A stretch of DNA of 64,000 nucleotides from Paenibacillus foliorum. Lineage in GTDB: Bacteria; Bacillota; Bacilli; Paenibacillales; NBRC-103111. The position numbers and the translations under genes are program-made. Shown here piece by piece: positions 1 through 7,579 of the stretch (position 1 is the first letter of the stretch; each line of letters starts with the position of its first letter). The notes below the pieces were generated by a model that worked only from the letters and a program-made list of their open reading frames with translations, searched no databases and was not told where the DNA came from. The DNA lies in assembly GCF_013141765.1 (NCBI RefSeq), contig NZ_WHOD01000097.1, positions 1 to 64,000 of the forward strand, given 5' to 3'.

Positions 1-24
1 GTAGATGGGCAGGAGGACATTCAA

Positions 25-408
25 GTGGAAGTATTGGATAGTTTAAAATACAGCGAGAATCATGAATGGATTCGAGTGGAGGGTAATCGTGCCGTCATCG
101 GTATGACTGATTTTGCACAGGAGGAGCTAGGCCAGATCGTATTTGTGGAGCTGCCTGCAATCGGCGATGTTTTGAAGGCGGGAGAGCCTTTCGGAAGCAT
201 GGAATCGGTTAAAACTGTATCGGAAATGTATGCGCCCGTTTCAGGGAAAGTAGTAGATATTAACCGCATGCTTCAAGCGGATCCAAGTGCGATTAACATG
301 ACGCCATATGGTGGCGGTTGGATGATCGTGATAGAGATTGCTGATCTGACTGAGCTTGATCAGCTATGGGATGCGCGGAAGTACGAGGATACATACGGAC
401 ATGAATAA
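25..408 (+). CDS. gcvH: Glycine cleavage system H protein
   Basis: Lipoyl carrier of the glycine cleavage complex in the cytoplasm. It shuttles the aminomethyl group from the P protein to the T protein and is reoxidised by the L protein. The 127-residue length is normal for the family. The lipoylated lysine sits in the hallmark motif ESVKTVSE (about residues 60-67), followed by the conserved APVSGKV turn. The start is GTG at 25, preceded by AGGAGGA at 11-17 with good spacing. The gene ends in a strong hairpin at 414-450. No P, T or L gene is visible downstream, so it is either a single gene or the last gene of an operon outside the window. Identification is secure. Confidence 0.95.
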   Translation: MEVLDSLKYSENHEWIRVEGNRAVIGMTDFAQEELGQIVFVELPAIGDVLKAGEPFGSMESVKTVSEMYAPVSGKVVDINRMLQADPSAINMTPYGGGWMIVIEIADLTELDQLWDARKYEDTYGHE

Positions 409-413
409 AGCTA

Positions 414-450
414 GAAGCCTCCAAGGATGATGAACTTGGAGGCTTCTTTG
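414..450. terminator. Terminator between convergent gcvH and GH15 gene
   Basis: Perfect 12-bp inverted repeat GAAGCCTCCAAG (414-425) / CTTGGAGGCTTC (435-446) with a 9-base loop, followed by TTTG on the plus strand. It lies between convergent genes and may serve both. Confidence 0.85.
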
Positions 451-455
451 TGTCA

Positions 456-2420
456 TTATTTCTTGGTAAGCTGCTTGTATTTATCCATATATTTAACAAC
501 AGCCAGCACATAGGTAGCATGCGACCAGGTTAAAGGTGCTACGGAAACCGGAGCCCCGTCAAAAGGATCGAGCTGTTCAGGAAGAATGCCGCTTTCGATT
601 GCATGTTTGACGACCCACTCTAGCGTGCTTTTCGGTTTTTCGAGATCTTCTACCGTTTTGGCATATTCAATTTCCCATTCGGCAATCCAGAGTGTACAGA
701 TAATCCAAGGATTACCAGGCACTTTCTCGATGTCGGATGAACGCTGGAAGTAATAATCGTGATGATAGCGCGCCACGCCGCCAATATCGGTTTTGATGGT
801 CAGATTTTCGCGGTTTGCTTCCATCGTTTTGACAACACGGTAGTCATCAGCGGGCAAAACGCCGAATTCGAATATTCCGTATACGCTGCTCTCATAAGTG
901 CGGTCTCTCACCCACTGGCCGTTTTCCTGATATAGTCCTCTAACAAAACGCTGTTCTTCTTCATCCCACAGATGCTTCAGAATTCCGGACTTGATACGCT
1001 CTGCGGTATGTCTGTAACGGCTGCTTCGTTCTTCATCACCGAACAGACTACAGAAATTCGCTGCGGCGATTAACCCGCCGTATACGGCGGAGGTTGTGAA
1101 CGTAAAGATGCCATAACGTTCCTCCCACAAGTCGTAGCTGGGCTTCGGCAGATTCAAATCCTGATCAATATAGGCGGACATGAAACGAGCTGCACGACGA
1201 ATCAAGGTGCGGTATAAAGACTGAGGAAGCTCTATCGTTCCGTGCTTCTGGAAGTCCTGCCACAAGGCAAACAGTACAAGCGCGGTTTCATCCTCTTGAA
1301 TCGGCAGTTGTTCATTGCCAGCATGAATGTAAGGATGCCAGCTGGAGCCAACTGTGCCGTCTGGATTGTATTTATGATGGAGATAGCCCTCTGGCGATAG
1401 AACATTAGCACAGAAATGGAAGAAAGGCGTAATCATACCCTGATAGCCAGCCATAGACATCGCGTAGGCGATCAAGGCTCCGTCGCGAGGCCACATATAG
1501 CTGTAATGGTCACGGTTGCTCTGCATGATATCAGAGTCATTGGCCGCGATTATCGCACCATTGACATCCGTTTGTGTGCGGACAATGAGCAGGCTTTGCT
1601 TATACATCCGAATAATCTCCGGACTTAGATTGCCATAGTCACGCTCCGATTTGTTAACCCAACGCTGCCAATATACTTTGATGCGGTCCAGCAGCTTGCC
1701 GGGATGGCTCTCTTTGACGTAGGCATCGAGCTTCTTGACTTCCTCCAGGTTTTTCCCTGCGGTCATCCAATAATACATCGTTTCGTCAGAATTCGGCGGA
1801 ACATGCAGTCGGAAGCTGATGGTACTGTCCACAGAGCCTTGAGCAATGGCATTGCCCATCAGGTGGCCATCTTCTGCATCCCGCCAAGTTCCTTCAGCGT
1901 TATAAAACCTTTTGACGCCTGTAGTATATTGATACACCCCATCGGGTCCGGTGCTGCCGCTGAACATGAAATATTTGTCCTTCTTATAGTGAAAGACGGT
2001 ATTGTTAGCAGGGTAATAAGCGGCAGTATCCCCAACCTCGGTCTCATTAATGACCAAATCCTGATTGAAGAAAACACGAACCTCACGAACGGTATCTCGT
2101 TCATTATGAATTTGTATTCTTTTTAAGTAAATATCTTCTCGTTGATGAACTCCGTCGTTAATTATAAGGGTGATACCCAAGTGCGGGTGTGTTGCTGTAA
2201 CCTCAGTGATAAGAGAATCCTCGACATAGGATAGTTTAAAATCCCATTCAGGATCGCTTAACCAAGCAAAGGATCCATCAACCCATAATCCCACTCTACA
2301 CTGATAGCCACCGATGTGGTTTAGTTGACCTACATAAGGATAGTATAAATCCCTCATATATGTGTACTGATCTAAGTTGATCAAAAACTTCCCGTTCCCG
2401 ATGACTAATTGTCTTGGCAA
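456..2420 (-). CDS. Glycoside hydrolase family 15 (glucoamylase-type) protein
   Basis: Cytoplasmic glucan-hydrolase-like protein of about 654 residues; no signal peptide is visible. The N-terminal part is a beta-sandwich typical of bacterial GH15 enzymes (PYVGQLNHIGG near residue 30). The (alpha/alpha)6 barrel carries MWPRDGALIAYAMSMAGY, the family substrate-binding segment, and QEDETALVLFALW and YDLWEERYG, which would supply the catalytic acid and base glutamates. Family members release glucose or split trehalose or maltodextrins; which one applies cannot be decided here. I chose TTG at 2420 (MPRQLVIGNG), which matches how relatives begin and has AAGGA at a suitable distance; the GTG at 2429 lies too close to that site. 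It is monocistronic and convergent with gcvH. Confidence 0.82.
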   Translation of the reverse strand: MPRQLVIGNGKFLINLDQYTYMRDLYYPYVGQLNHIGGYQCRVGLWVDGSFAWLSDPEWDFKLSYVEDSLITEVTATHPHLGITLIINDGVHQREDIYLKRIQIHNERDTVREVRVFFNQDLVINETEVGDTAAYYPANNTVFHYKKDKYFMFSGSTGPDGVYQYTTGVKRFYNAEGTWRDAEDGHLMGNAIAQGSVDSTISFRLHVPPNSDETMYYWMTAGKNLEEVKKLDAYVKESHPGKLLDRIKVYWQRWVNKSERDYGNLSPEIIRMYKQSLLIVRTQTDVNGAIIAANDSDIMQSNRDHYSYMWPRDGALIAYAMSMAGYQGMITPFFHFCANVLSPEGYLHHKYNPDGTVGSSWHPYIHAGNEQLPIQEDETALVLFALWQDFQKHGTIELPQSLYRTLIRRAARFMSAYIDQDLNLPKPSYDLWEERYGIFTFTTSAVYGGLIAAANFCSLFGDEERSSRYRHTAERIKSGILKHLWDEEEQRFVRGLYQENGQWVRDRTYESSVYGIFEFGVLPADDYRVVKTMEANRENLTIKTDIGGVARYHHDYYFQRSSDIEKVPGNPWIICTLWIAEWEIEYAKTVEDLEKPKSTLEWVVKHAIESGILPEQLDPFDGAPVSVAPLTWSHATYVLAVVKYMDKYKQLTKK

Positions 2421-2627
2421 TCGACCCACATCCTTCTGTATCTGGAGTGTACTTCTATCAATTTAGAGTACCTTTTTCTTCCTTTACGGTCAATCCTATG
2501 AAACATATGAAAACGGATACTTGGCGAAATATTGAAAATATTTTGCATAATTATCCGTAACCGGTTCTATTATTCTACTATTTCCTCTATGAATGAGAAC
2601 TATACTTCATAATTTTTGATTCTTGGG

Positions 2628-2680
2628 CAAAATAAAATCTCCTGCCCGAAAGCGGAGATAGGGAAGCCCATAAGCAGGAT
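2628..2680 (-). terminator. Possible terminator of the KTSC gene; otherwise empty intergenic DNA 2421-2733
   Basis: Read on the minus strand, a short TCCTGC/GCAGGA stem (plus coordinates 2674-2679 and 2640-2645) encloses a GC-rich loop and is followed by the T-rich run GATTTTATTTTG, as in a weak intrinsic terminator. The rest of 2421-2733 is AT-rich, must contain the promoter of the GH15 gene, and shows nothing else I can support. Confidence 0.35.
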
Positions 2681-2733
2681 GTTTATGAGTTGATTTTCCT
2701 AAGGCCATACATCCACATGCGTTAAGGTCTCTA

Positions 2734-2949
2734 TTAAGTTGTCTGTATATTTGAAACTTGTTGAAGTTGGGTTAAACGCATGACTAAGTCGTAAGGATTG
2801 TCTGATTGTATCAGCCTCTGTACTTGCTCTTGATCAATGTTGTTGCAAACATGGCTTTGACCCGTATGAAATTGGATATGCATCTGCGAAGATTGGGCGT
2901 CGTAGCTAACATAGGCAATCTGTTTGGAACTGATGGGAATATACTTCAT
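2734..2949 (-). CDS. Small KTSC-domain-like protein
   Basis: 71 residues. The pattern MKYIPISSKQIAYVSYD followed by a beta strand, HTGQSHV and a C-terminal helix resembles the KTSC domain ('SS..I..V.YD ... L.V.F..G..Y.Y'), a small fold found alone or with RNA-related enzymes; its function is not established. The start at 2949 is preceded on the minus strand by GAAGGGAGAGGG; an upstream in-frame start would add 25 residues without a ribosome site. The family match rests on pattern only. DNA between 2950 and 3306 is AT-rich and carries no further gene. Confidence 0.65.
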   Translation of the reverse strand: MKYIPISSKQIAYVSYDAQSSQMHIQFHTGQSHVCNNIDQEQVQRLIQSDNPYDLVMRLTQLQQVSNIQTT

Positions 2950-3306
2950 GAGACCCTCTCCCTTCAAGTTGAGAATGAAAAATCCGTATGCTGAGCAGAA
3001 GCTGCGCGGCAACGGATTTTTCAACGTCTACTTATGCTTATGATTATGAAATAATGTTTAGACCGCAACATTTGGAGCTATTTTCCGTCTATACTATAGG
3101 TCAATTGAAAGTTCATCTTATGTAGCTTTCAAACAGGAGTTTTTGAATTATTAACAGTCATTGGTGAATATAATATTTCCTGTAGACCATCAAAAGGAAA
3201 CATTTAGCAATACCTTCATTTCGACAAAAAAAGAGGATTTTAGCAGGGTTAGGTAGAATAGAGTACAAGTGGCTTTTTGTTGGAGATATCAAGGAGGCGT
3301 GATTCT

Positions 3307-3735
3307 ATGAGTTTTTGCTGCGGCGCCAGTATGATCGGAACCCAAGGAACCTTGAAGCACATTCGTACCCAGATCCACAATGTGCCTTTGCTTTTTTGCC
3401 CTGTATGTCATCGTGTGGAAGTGCATCATATGGTAGAAAGCGAATATGAAATTTTGGCGGAGTACGCTCATGGGGATGGAGCCCCGGAAGTAGATTTTCA
3501 GGAATATGTAGATACCCGCAGTCAAGCGGAATTATATGAGAATTGCGTCAACCATGAGAACGAGGATCCGTTGGAGGTCGTGCGCAGTCAGATCGATATG
3601 TCCTTGGATCTGCTAATGGTGGCTAAGACGTGGAACGATGTCGAATGGGAAGAACAGCTGAAGAAACGGCTGAACATTCTAAGCAAGCGCAGGAACAAGT
3701 TGAAGAACAAAAAGACGACGCGAGGCTTAACATAA
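3307..3735 (+). CDS. Conserved hypothetical protein with zinc-binding cysteines
   Basis: 142 residues, not recognised as a named family. The N-terminus has CCGAS and, about 30 residues later, LFCPVCHRVEVHH. This CxxC arrangement could hold zinc, as in YgiT/MqsA-type fingers. The middle is acidic (PEVDFQEYVDTRSQAELYEN) and the C-terminus is a basic helix ending KKRLNILSKRRNKLKNKK. The start at 3307 has AAGGAGGCG at 3291-3299; the TTG at 3277 lacks a site. A good terminator follows at 3745. It is transcribed alone, ahead of sigI. Confidence 0.7.
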   Translation: MSFCCGASMIGTQGTLKHIRTQIHNVPLLFCPVCHRVEVHHMVESEYEILAEYAHGDGAPEVDFQEYVDTRSQAELYENCVNHENEDPLEVVRSQIDMSLDLLMVAKTWNDVEWEEQLKKRLNILSKRRNKLKNKKTTRGLT

Positions 3736-3744
3736 ACGGACTTG

Positions 3745-3775
3745 ACAACGTCTCATATAGGGACGTTGTTTTACT
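3745..3775 (+). terminator. Intrinsic terminator
   Basis: Stem ACAACGTC (3745-3752) / GACGTTGT (3762-3769) followed by TTTTAC, directly after the stop codon of the zinc-motif gene. Confidence 0.8.
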
Positions 3776-3907
3776 TTCAGGAGTGCCGTTCTGACAAAGT
3801 CCATTTCTCACTTAAACATGTCAGAAAGACGCGAAATTTAACAAAAGACTGTGATCGTAGACGACTCTAAAATTTATTATATATAATATGCCAGAAGACC
3901 TAGAACG

Positions 3908-3936
3908 ACCCCCCTAATCATCGCGGTCACAGCGAA
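3908..3936 (+). promoter_or_regulatory. Candidate SigI-dependent autoregulatory promoter
   Basis: ACCCCCC at 3908-3914 and CGAA at 3933-3936 lie just upstream of sigI. Bacillus SigI promoters are reported, as I recall, to have an ACCCCC-like -35 and a CGAA-like -10, and sigI-rsgI is self-activated. I am not sure the 19-base spacer fits the published consensus, so this is an inference. Confidence 0.5.
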
Positions 3937-3960
3937 AAACTATAGTGTGAGGTGGAACGA

Positions 3961-4755
3961 TTGCTGCTTGTTTTATTTAAGAAGTTTCTCGGAAAACGTC
4001 AATCTCACTCATCAGAAGCGTCGGATTCGCAGCCACCTGAGCAATTGGTGATTCGAATTCAACAAGGTGACTTACGATTACGCAATCAATTTATTACGGA
4101 TTATCAGCCGTATGTTGCGAAAGTAACGAGCCGTTTTTGTAAAAGGTATATAGACCCTGCAAGAGATGATGAATTCAGCATCGCTTTGGGTGCTTTTAAT
4201 GAAGCCGTTAACCAATTCTCTCAGGAGGCGGGTCGGTCGTTTCTCGGTTTTGCGGAGCAGGTAATACGGCGTCGCTTAATTGACTATGTCCGTAAGGAGC
4301 AGAGGTTCGCTCATCAGACGCCATACAGTACCTTTGAGGTAGAGGACGATGAAGATAACATCGTAAATCCGGTAGAAATTCATCAGGCAATTGAGCATTA
4401 TGAGAAGCAAAAAGGGATGGAGGAACGGCGAGGAGAAATAATAGATTTGAACCGTTGCTTATCCGATTTTGGCATTCAGTTTGCGGATTTGGTAGATGCA
4501 TCTCCTAAGCATGATGATTCGAGGCAAGCTTTGTTTGCTATAGGCAGACTGCTGTCAGGAAATTCAGATTTAATGAGGACCATGCTGACAAAACGGATGC
4601 TGCCGATCAAAGAATTATTAGACTTGGTGGAGGTGTCTAGAAAGACATTGGAGCGTAACCGCAAATTCATTATAGCTGTTGCATTAATTTACAATGGTCC
4701 TTATCCGTATCTTAGGGATTATCTACATATCAAGGATGAAACACAGCTAATATAG
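3961..4755 (+). CDS. sigI: RNA polymerase sigma factor SigI
   Basis: About 264 residues. Region 2 is clear: QLVIRIQQGD, DYQPYVAKVTSRFCKRYID, DDEFSIALGAFNEAVNQF and RSFLGFAEQVIRRRLIDYVR are typical of the SigI group of sigma-70 factors. The C-terminal part carries the SigI-type DNA-binding helices (LLDLVEVSRKTLERNRKFI). SigI directs heat-, cell-wall- and polysaccharide-related genes and is held by the membrane protein RsgI encoded 17 bases downstream. I favour TTG at 3961, six bases after GAGGTGG; the in-frame GTG at 3952 would have a poor site. The two genes form an operon, probably transcribed from the promoter at 3908-3936. Confidence 0.9.
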   Translation: MLLVLFKKFLGKRQSHSSEASDSQPPEQLVIRIQQGDLRLRNQFITDYQPYVAKVTSRFCKRYIDPARDDEFSIALGAFNEAVNQFSQEAGRSFLGFAEQVIRRRLIDYVRKEQRFAHQTPYSTFEVEDDEDNIVNPVEIHQAIEHYEKQKGMEERRGEIIDLNRCLSDFGIQFADLVDASPKHDDSRQALFAIGRLLSGNSDLMRTMLTKRMLPIKELLDLVEVSRKTLERNRKFIIAVALIYNGPYPYLRDYLHIKDETQLI

Positions 4756-4772
4756 AGAGTGGGGGGAAGCAA

Positions 4773-6242
4773 ATGAACAAAGGCATCGTCATGGAGATGA
4801 CGGATAAAAGCATCATAGTCATGCGTCAGGATGGAAAATTCGATAAGATTTCCAGAAAAAACCGCACTTGTGAAATGGGCGAAGAAATTCTGTATGCTGA
4901 CGCAGGCGTTAATTGGGCTAATCCGTCTGTAGCCGGCCGTTCCGCAATGGTTGCGGCGGTTGTGTTCTGCCTCGTAGTTTTCGCCAGTTTCGCAGGCAAA
5001 ATAGGCAGCTCCGAAGTCGTTGCCTATGTATCACTCGACATCAATCCTTCGATAGAGATGGGGATTGATGAGAAGGAGCAAGTGCTCGAGCTTCGGGGCT
5101 TGAATGATGATGGATCAGAACTGATCCAAACGGTTGATTTTAAAGGAAAAACGTTAGAGAAAGTAACAGCGTCCTTATTGGACAAGGCTGAACAGAAGTC
5201 ACTGGCTAAGGGTGAGGCTGACATTGTAATCGCTAGTTCGAAAGTCCTGGATAAAGGTACAGTGGATGATACGAAAATAGCGGAGAAACTTCGGCAGCAG
5301 GTAACCGAACATATTAAGCAAACCCACCCTGACCAAGTGAGCGCCTACCAGGTAGAAGCGTTTGCAGCTCCTCAGGAGATTCGTGCGGAAGCTAACAAAA
5401 GCGGGATATCGATGGGTAAATATTCCGTTTATTTGAACGCCAAAAGCAATGGGGTTGAAGTGACGGTTGATGATTTAAAGAAGGAGTCTATTCATAAAAT
5501 CATCAAGGATAATTCGGATAACAAATCAGCAGTTATTCAGCCCGAGAAAGTACCGACTAAGGAAGCTATAAAAAAGCTGATAGAAGACGAGAAATCGGGC
5601 GAATTGGATAAGAGGCTGGACGAGAAGAAAAAAGAGCGGGCAGCCAAAGACAAAGATACCGGGAAGAACATAAACACAACCAATAACGGTAAAACGGATC
5701 CGAAAAAGCCTGCTGTAGGAAACAATAACAACAATAACAACAATAAAGAAGATGACCGCAAGGACGACAAGAAGATAGGCGGCTCCGGCTCCACGACAAC
5801 TACTAAACCGAATACGAATACTTCAAAGCCGGATAACACGAAGCCAGGAACGCAAAATCCGGTTAATGTACGTCCAGTGGATAACAAGAAGGATGACGGT
5901 AAGGACGACGACAAGAAGAACGATACGAGAAACGACAGCAAAAACGATAATAAGATTGATCCTAAAAAGGATGACGTCAAGAAGGACGACAACAAAAAAG
6001 ATGATCCTAAGCGCAATGAGGATATTAAACGCTCAGAGGATGATAAGAAGCAGCAGGACACCAAGAAGAACGATGATAAGATTGATGATAAAAAAAAAGC
6101 GGATGATTTGAAAAAAGAGCAGGAAAAGAAGAACGATAATCAGAAAAAAGACGAGAAGGACGATGACCGTAAAAAGGAATCGGATTCTAAGAAAGACTCT
6201 GATTCCAAGAAAGAGACAGATAACAAAAACGATAAACGCTAA
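4773..6242 (+). CDS. rsgI: Anti-sigma-I factor RsgI with long charged low-complexity tail
   Basis: Single-pass membrane anti-sigma factor for SigI, 489 residues. Residues 1-55 form the cytoplasmic RsgI-N domain (MNKGIVMEMTDKSIIVM). Residues about 57-75 are one membrane helix. The extracellular part begins VVAYVSLDINPSIEMGID, the conserved juxtamembrane segment in which RsgI proteins are reported to self-cleave at an Asn-Pro bond (here N91-P92). A folded region follows to about residue 250. The last ~220 residues are almost only Lys, Asp, Asn, Glu and Ser, including an eight-Asn run at about 5718-5746. In Clostridia this position holds carbohydrate-binding or sensor modules; here it is disordered and could touch wall polymers. 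The start ATG has GAGTGGGGGG upstream. Confidence 0.88.
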   Translation: MNKGIVMEMTDKSIIVMRQDGKFDKISRKNRTCEMGEEILYADAGVNWANPSVAGRSAMVAAVVFCLVVFASFAGKIGSSEVVAYVSLDINPSIEMGIDEKEQVLELRGLNDDGSELIQTVDFKGKTLEKVTASLLDKAEQKSLAKGEADIVIASSKVLDKGTVDDTKIAEKLRQQVTEHIKQTHPDQVSAYQVEAFAAPQEIRAEANKSGISMGKYSVYLNAKSNGVEVTVDDLKKESIHKIIKDNSDNKSAVIQPEKVPTKEAIKKLIEDEKSGELDKRLDEKKKERAAKDKDTGKNINTTNNGKTDPKKPAVGNNNNNNNNKEDDRKDDKKIGGSGSTTTTKPNTNTSKPDNTKPGTQNPVNVRPVDNKKDDGKDDDKKNDTRNDSKNDNKIDPKKDDVKKDDNKKDDPKRNEDIKRSEDDKKQQDTKKNDDKIDDKKKADDLKKEQEKKNDNQKKDEKDDDRKKESDSKKDSDSKKETDNKNDKR

Positions 6243-6270
6243 GCTGTTCCTACTCAGTTAGCAGTTTTGG

Positions 6271-6308
6271 CACAGAGGCCCAAATGGGTTGCTGTGTCTC
6301 TTTTTTTG
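6271..6308 (+). terminator. Terminator of the sigI-rsgI operon
   Basis: CACAG (6271-6275) pairs with CTGTG (6292-6296) around an inner CCCA/TGGG stem, followed by TCTCTTTTTTT. Confidence 0.8.
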
Positions 6309-6500
6309 GGTAAAATTTTACTGACCTTCATGACGGCGCATGCATGGGTGTGATAAAATTAAATCTTGAATATATAGAGTAAATTTAATAGAGGAAATTC
6401 ATAATTATGGATTGGGAGACGCTAATAGTCGGGAGATAGGTAAGTCTATTTTAAGCAAAACGGTGTTATAAGTTATTAAGGGAATAGGGGAGAATAAGCC

Positions 6501-7517
6501 GTGAGATATACTTTATTTGGACAAACAGGTCATCGAGTGTCAGCCCTAGGATTTGGAGCGATGAATCTGCCGGGAGTTCCATTGCAGCAAGCAGGGGATG
6601 CGCTAAATTATGCATTGGATCACGGCATTAATTATATCGATACAGCGGCTGGATACCGAAACAGCGAGGAAATTATCGGCGAAACAATTTCACACCGGCG
6701 TTCGGAGTATTTTTTGGCTACGAAGACGAATAAGCGGGATTATGCATCAGCCAAGGAAGAAATAGAGCGAAGCTTGGTTCGATTGAAAACCGATGTTATA
6801 GATTTATTGCAAATTCACTATGTTAACTATGTTAGTGAGTTCAAGGCGGCTATGGAGGAGAACGGAGCTTACAAGGCTGCCCTGGAGATGAAGAAAGCCG
6901 GCAAGGTACGGTTTATTGGAATCACTGGACATAGACCTGAATTATTGACGAAATGGATCAGTAAAGGGGAATTTGATCAGGTTCTATTTCACTTGAATTT
7001 GGCTCAACCGTTTGCATTGAATGAGTTGATTCCTAAATTAACGGAAATGGGAATGGGCAAGGTAGCAATGAAGCCTCTGTCAGGAGGATTTATTCAACCG
7101 GTTGATAAAGCGATACGCTATCCTTATAGCCAGGATGTAAACGTAATTATATCGGGTATGGTAAGTATTGATGAGGTTAAGGAAAACTTGGCAGCGATGG
7201 AGCAAGAGGTTGGACAAGTGGAGCGGCAAGAGCTCGAAGAGCTAGCACTACAGCTAGGAACACATAACTGCCGTCGCTGCAATTACTGCTCCTGTCCAGT
7301 CGACGTGAAGATTCCGGATATTATGATTTCGAGCAAAATTCGTGATGTGTTCGGATTACTTCCGAAAGGCGAGGGATTTTTTGAAAAGCAAAAGGACAGC
7401 ATAATGTCCTGTGCCGATTATGAGCCCTGTAAGGAGAAGCCGCTTTGCGAGCAGCAATGTCCGTATCATTTGCCGATGCAGAAGGTTGTGCAAGAGGCGG
7501 CTTCGTACTATAGCTAA
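6501..7517 (+). CDS. Aldo/keto reductase with C-terminal 4Fe-4S cysteine motifs
   Basis: 338-residue cytoplasmic oxidoreductase. The AKR barrel shows the catalytic tetrad in context: DTAAGYRNSEE (Asp, Tyr), ATKTNK (Lys) and LQIHYV (His). After the barrel, CRRCNYCSCPVDVKIPD and CADYEPCKEKPLCEQQCPY are ferredoxin-like cysteine clusters, as in the 'predicted aldo/keto reductase of the CPR-C4 or ferredoxin-like' subgroup. The substrate is unknown. The start is GTG at 6501 with AGGGGAG upstream. The gene is followed 62 bases later by the aminopeptidase gene on the same strand and might share its transcript, as no clear terminator separates them. Confidence 0.85.
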   Translation: MRYTLFGQTGHRVSALGFGAMNLPGVPLQQAGDALNYALDHGINYIDTAAGYRNSEEIIGETISHRRSEYFLATKTNKRDYASAKEEIERSLVRLKTDVIDLLQIHYVNYVSEFKAAMEENGAYKAALEMKKAGKVRFIGITGHRPELLTKWISKGEFDQVLFHLNLAQPFALNELIPKLTEMGMGKVAMKPLSGGFIQPVDKAIRYPYSQDVNVIISGMVSIDEVKENLAAMEQEVGQVERQELEELALQLGTHNCRRCNYCSCPVDVKIPDIMISSKIRDVFGLLPKGEGFFEKQKDSIMSCADYEPCKEKPLCEQQCPYHLPMQKVVQEAASYYS

Positions 7518-7579
7518 CAGCTTAGCAGAGAATACAGGATAACATATCTCTGCAAAGCACAAATTGGAGGCTTATGTGG

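Noticed and set aside
2636..2690. Possible cyclic-di-GMP riboswitch-like sequence (GAAAGCGGAGATAGGGAAGC)
   Set aside because: It lacks the conserved core and pairing of GEMM elements; it is better explained as a weak terminator of the minus-strand gene.
5537..6064. 175-residue minus-strand frame rich in Ser and Leu
   Set aside because: It is the mirror of the Lys/Asp-rich repeat of rsgI; no ribosome site and no family pattern.
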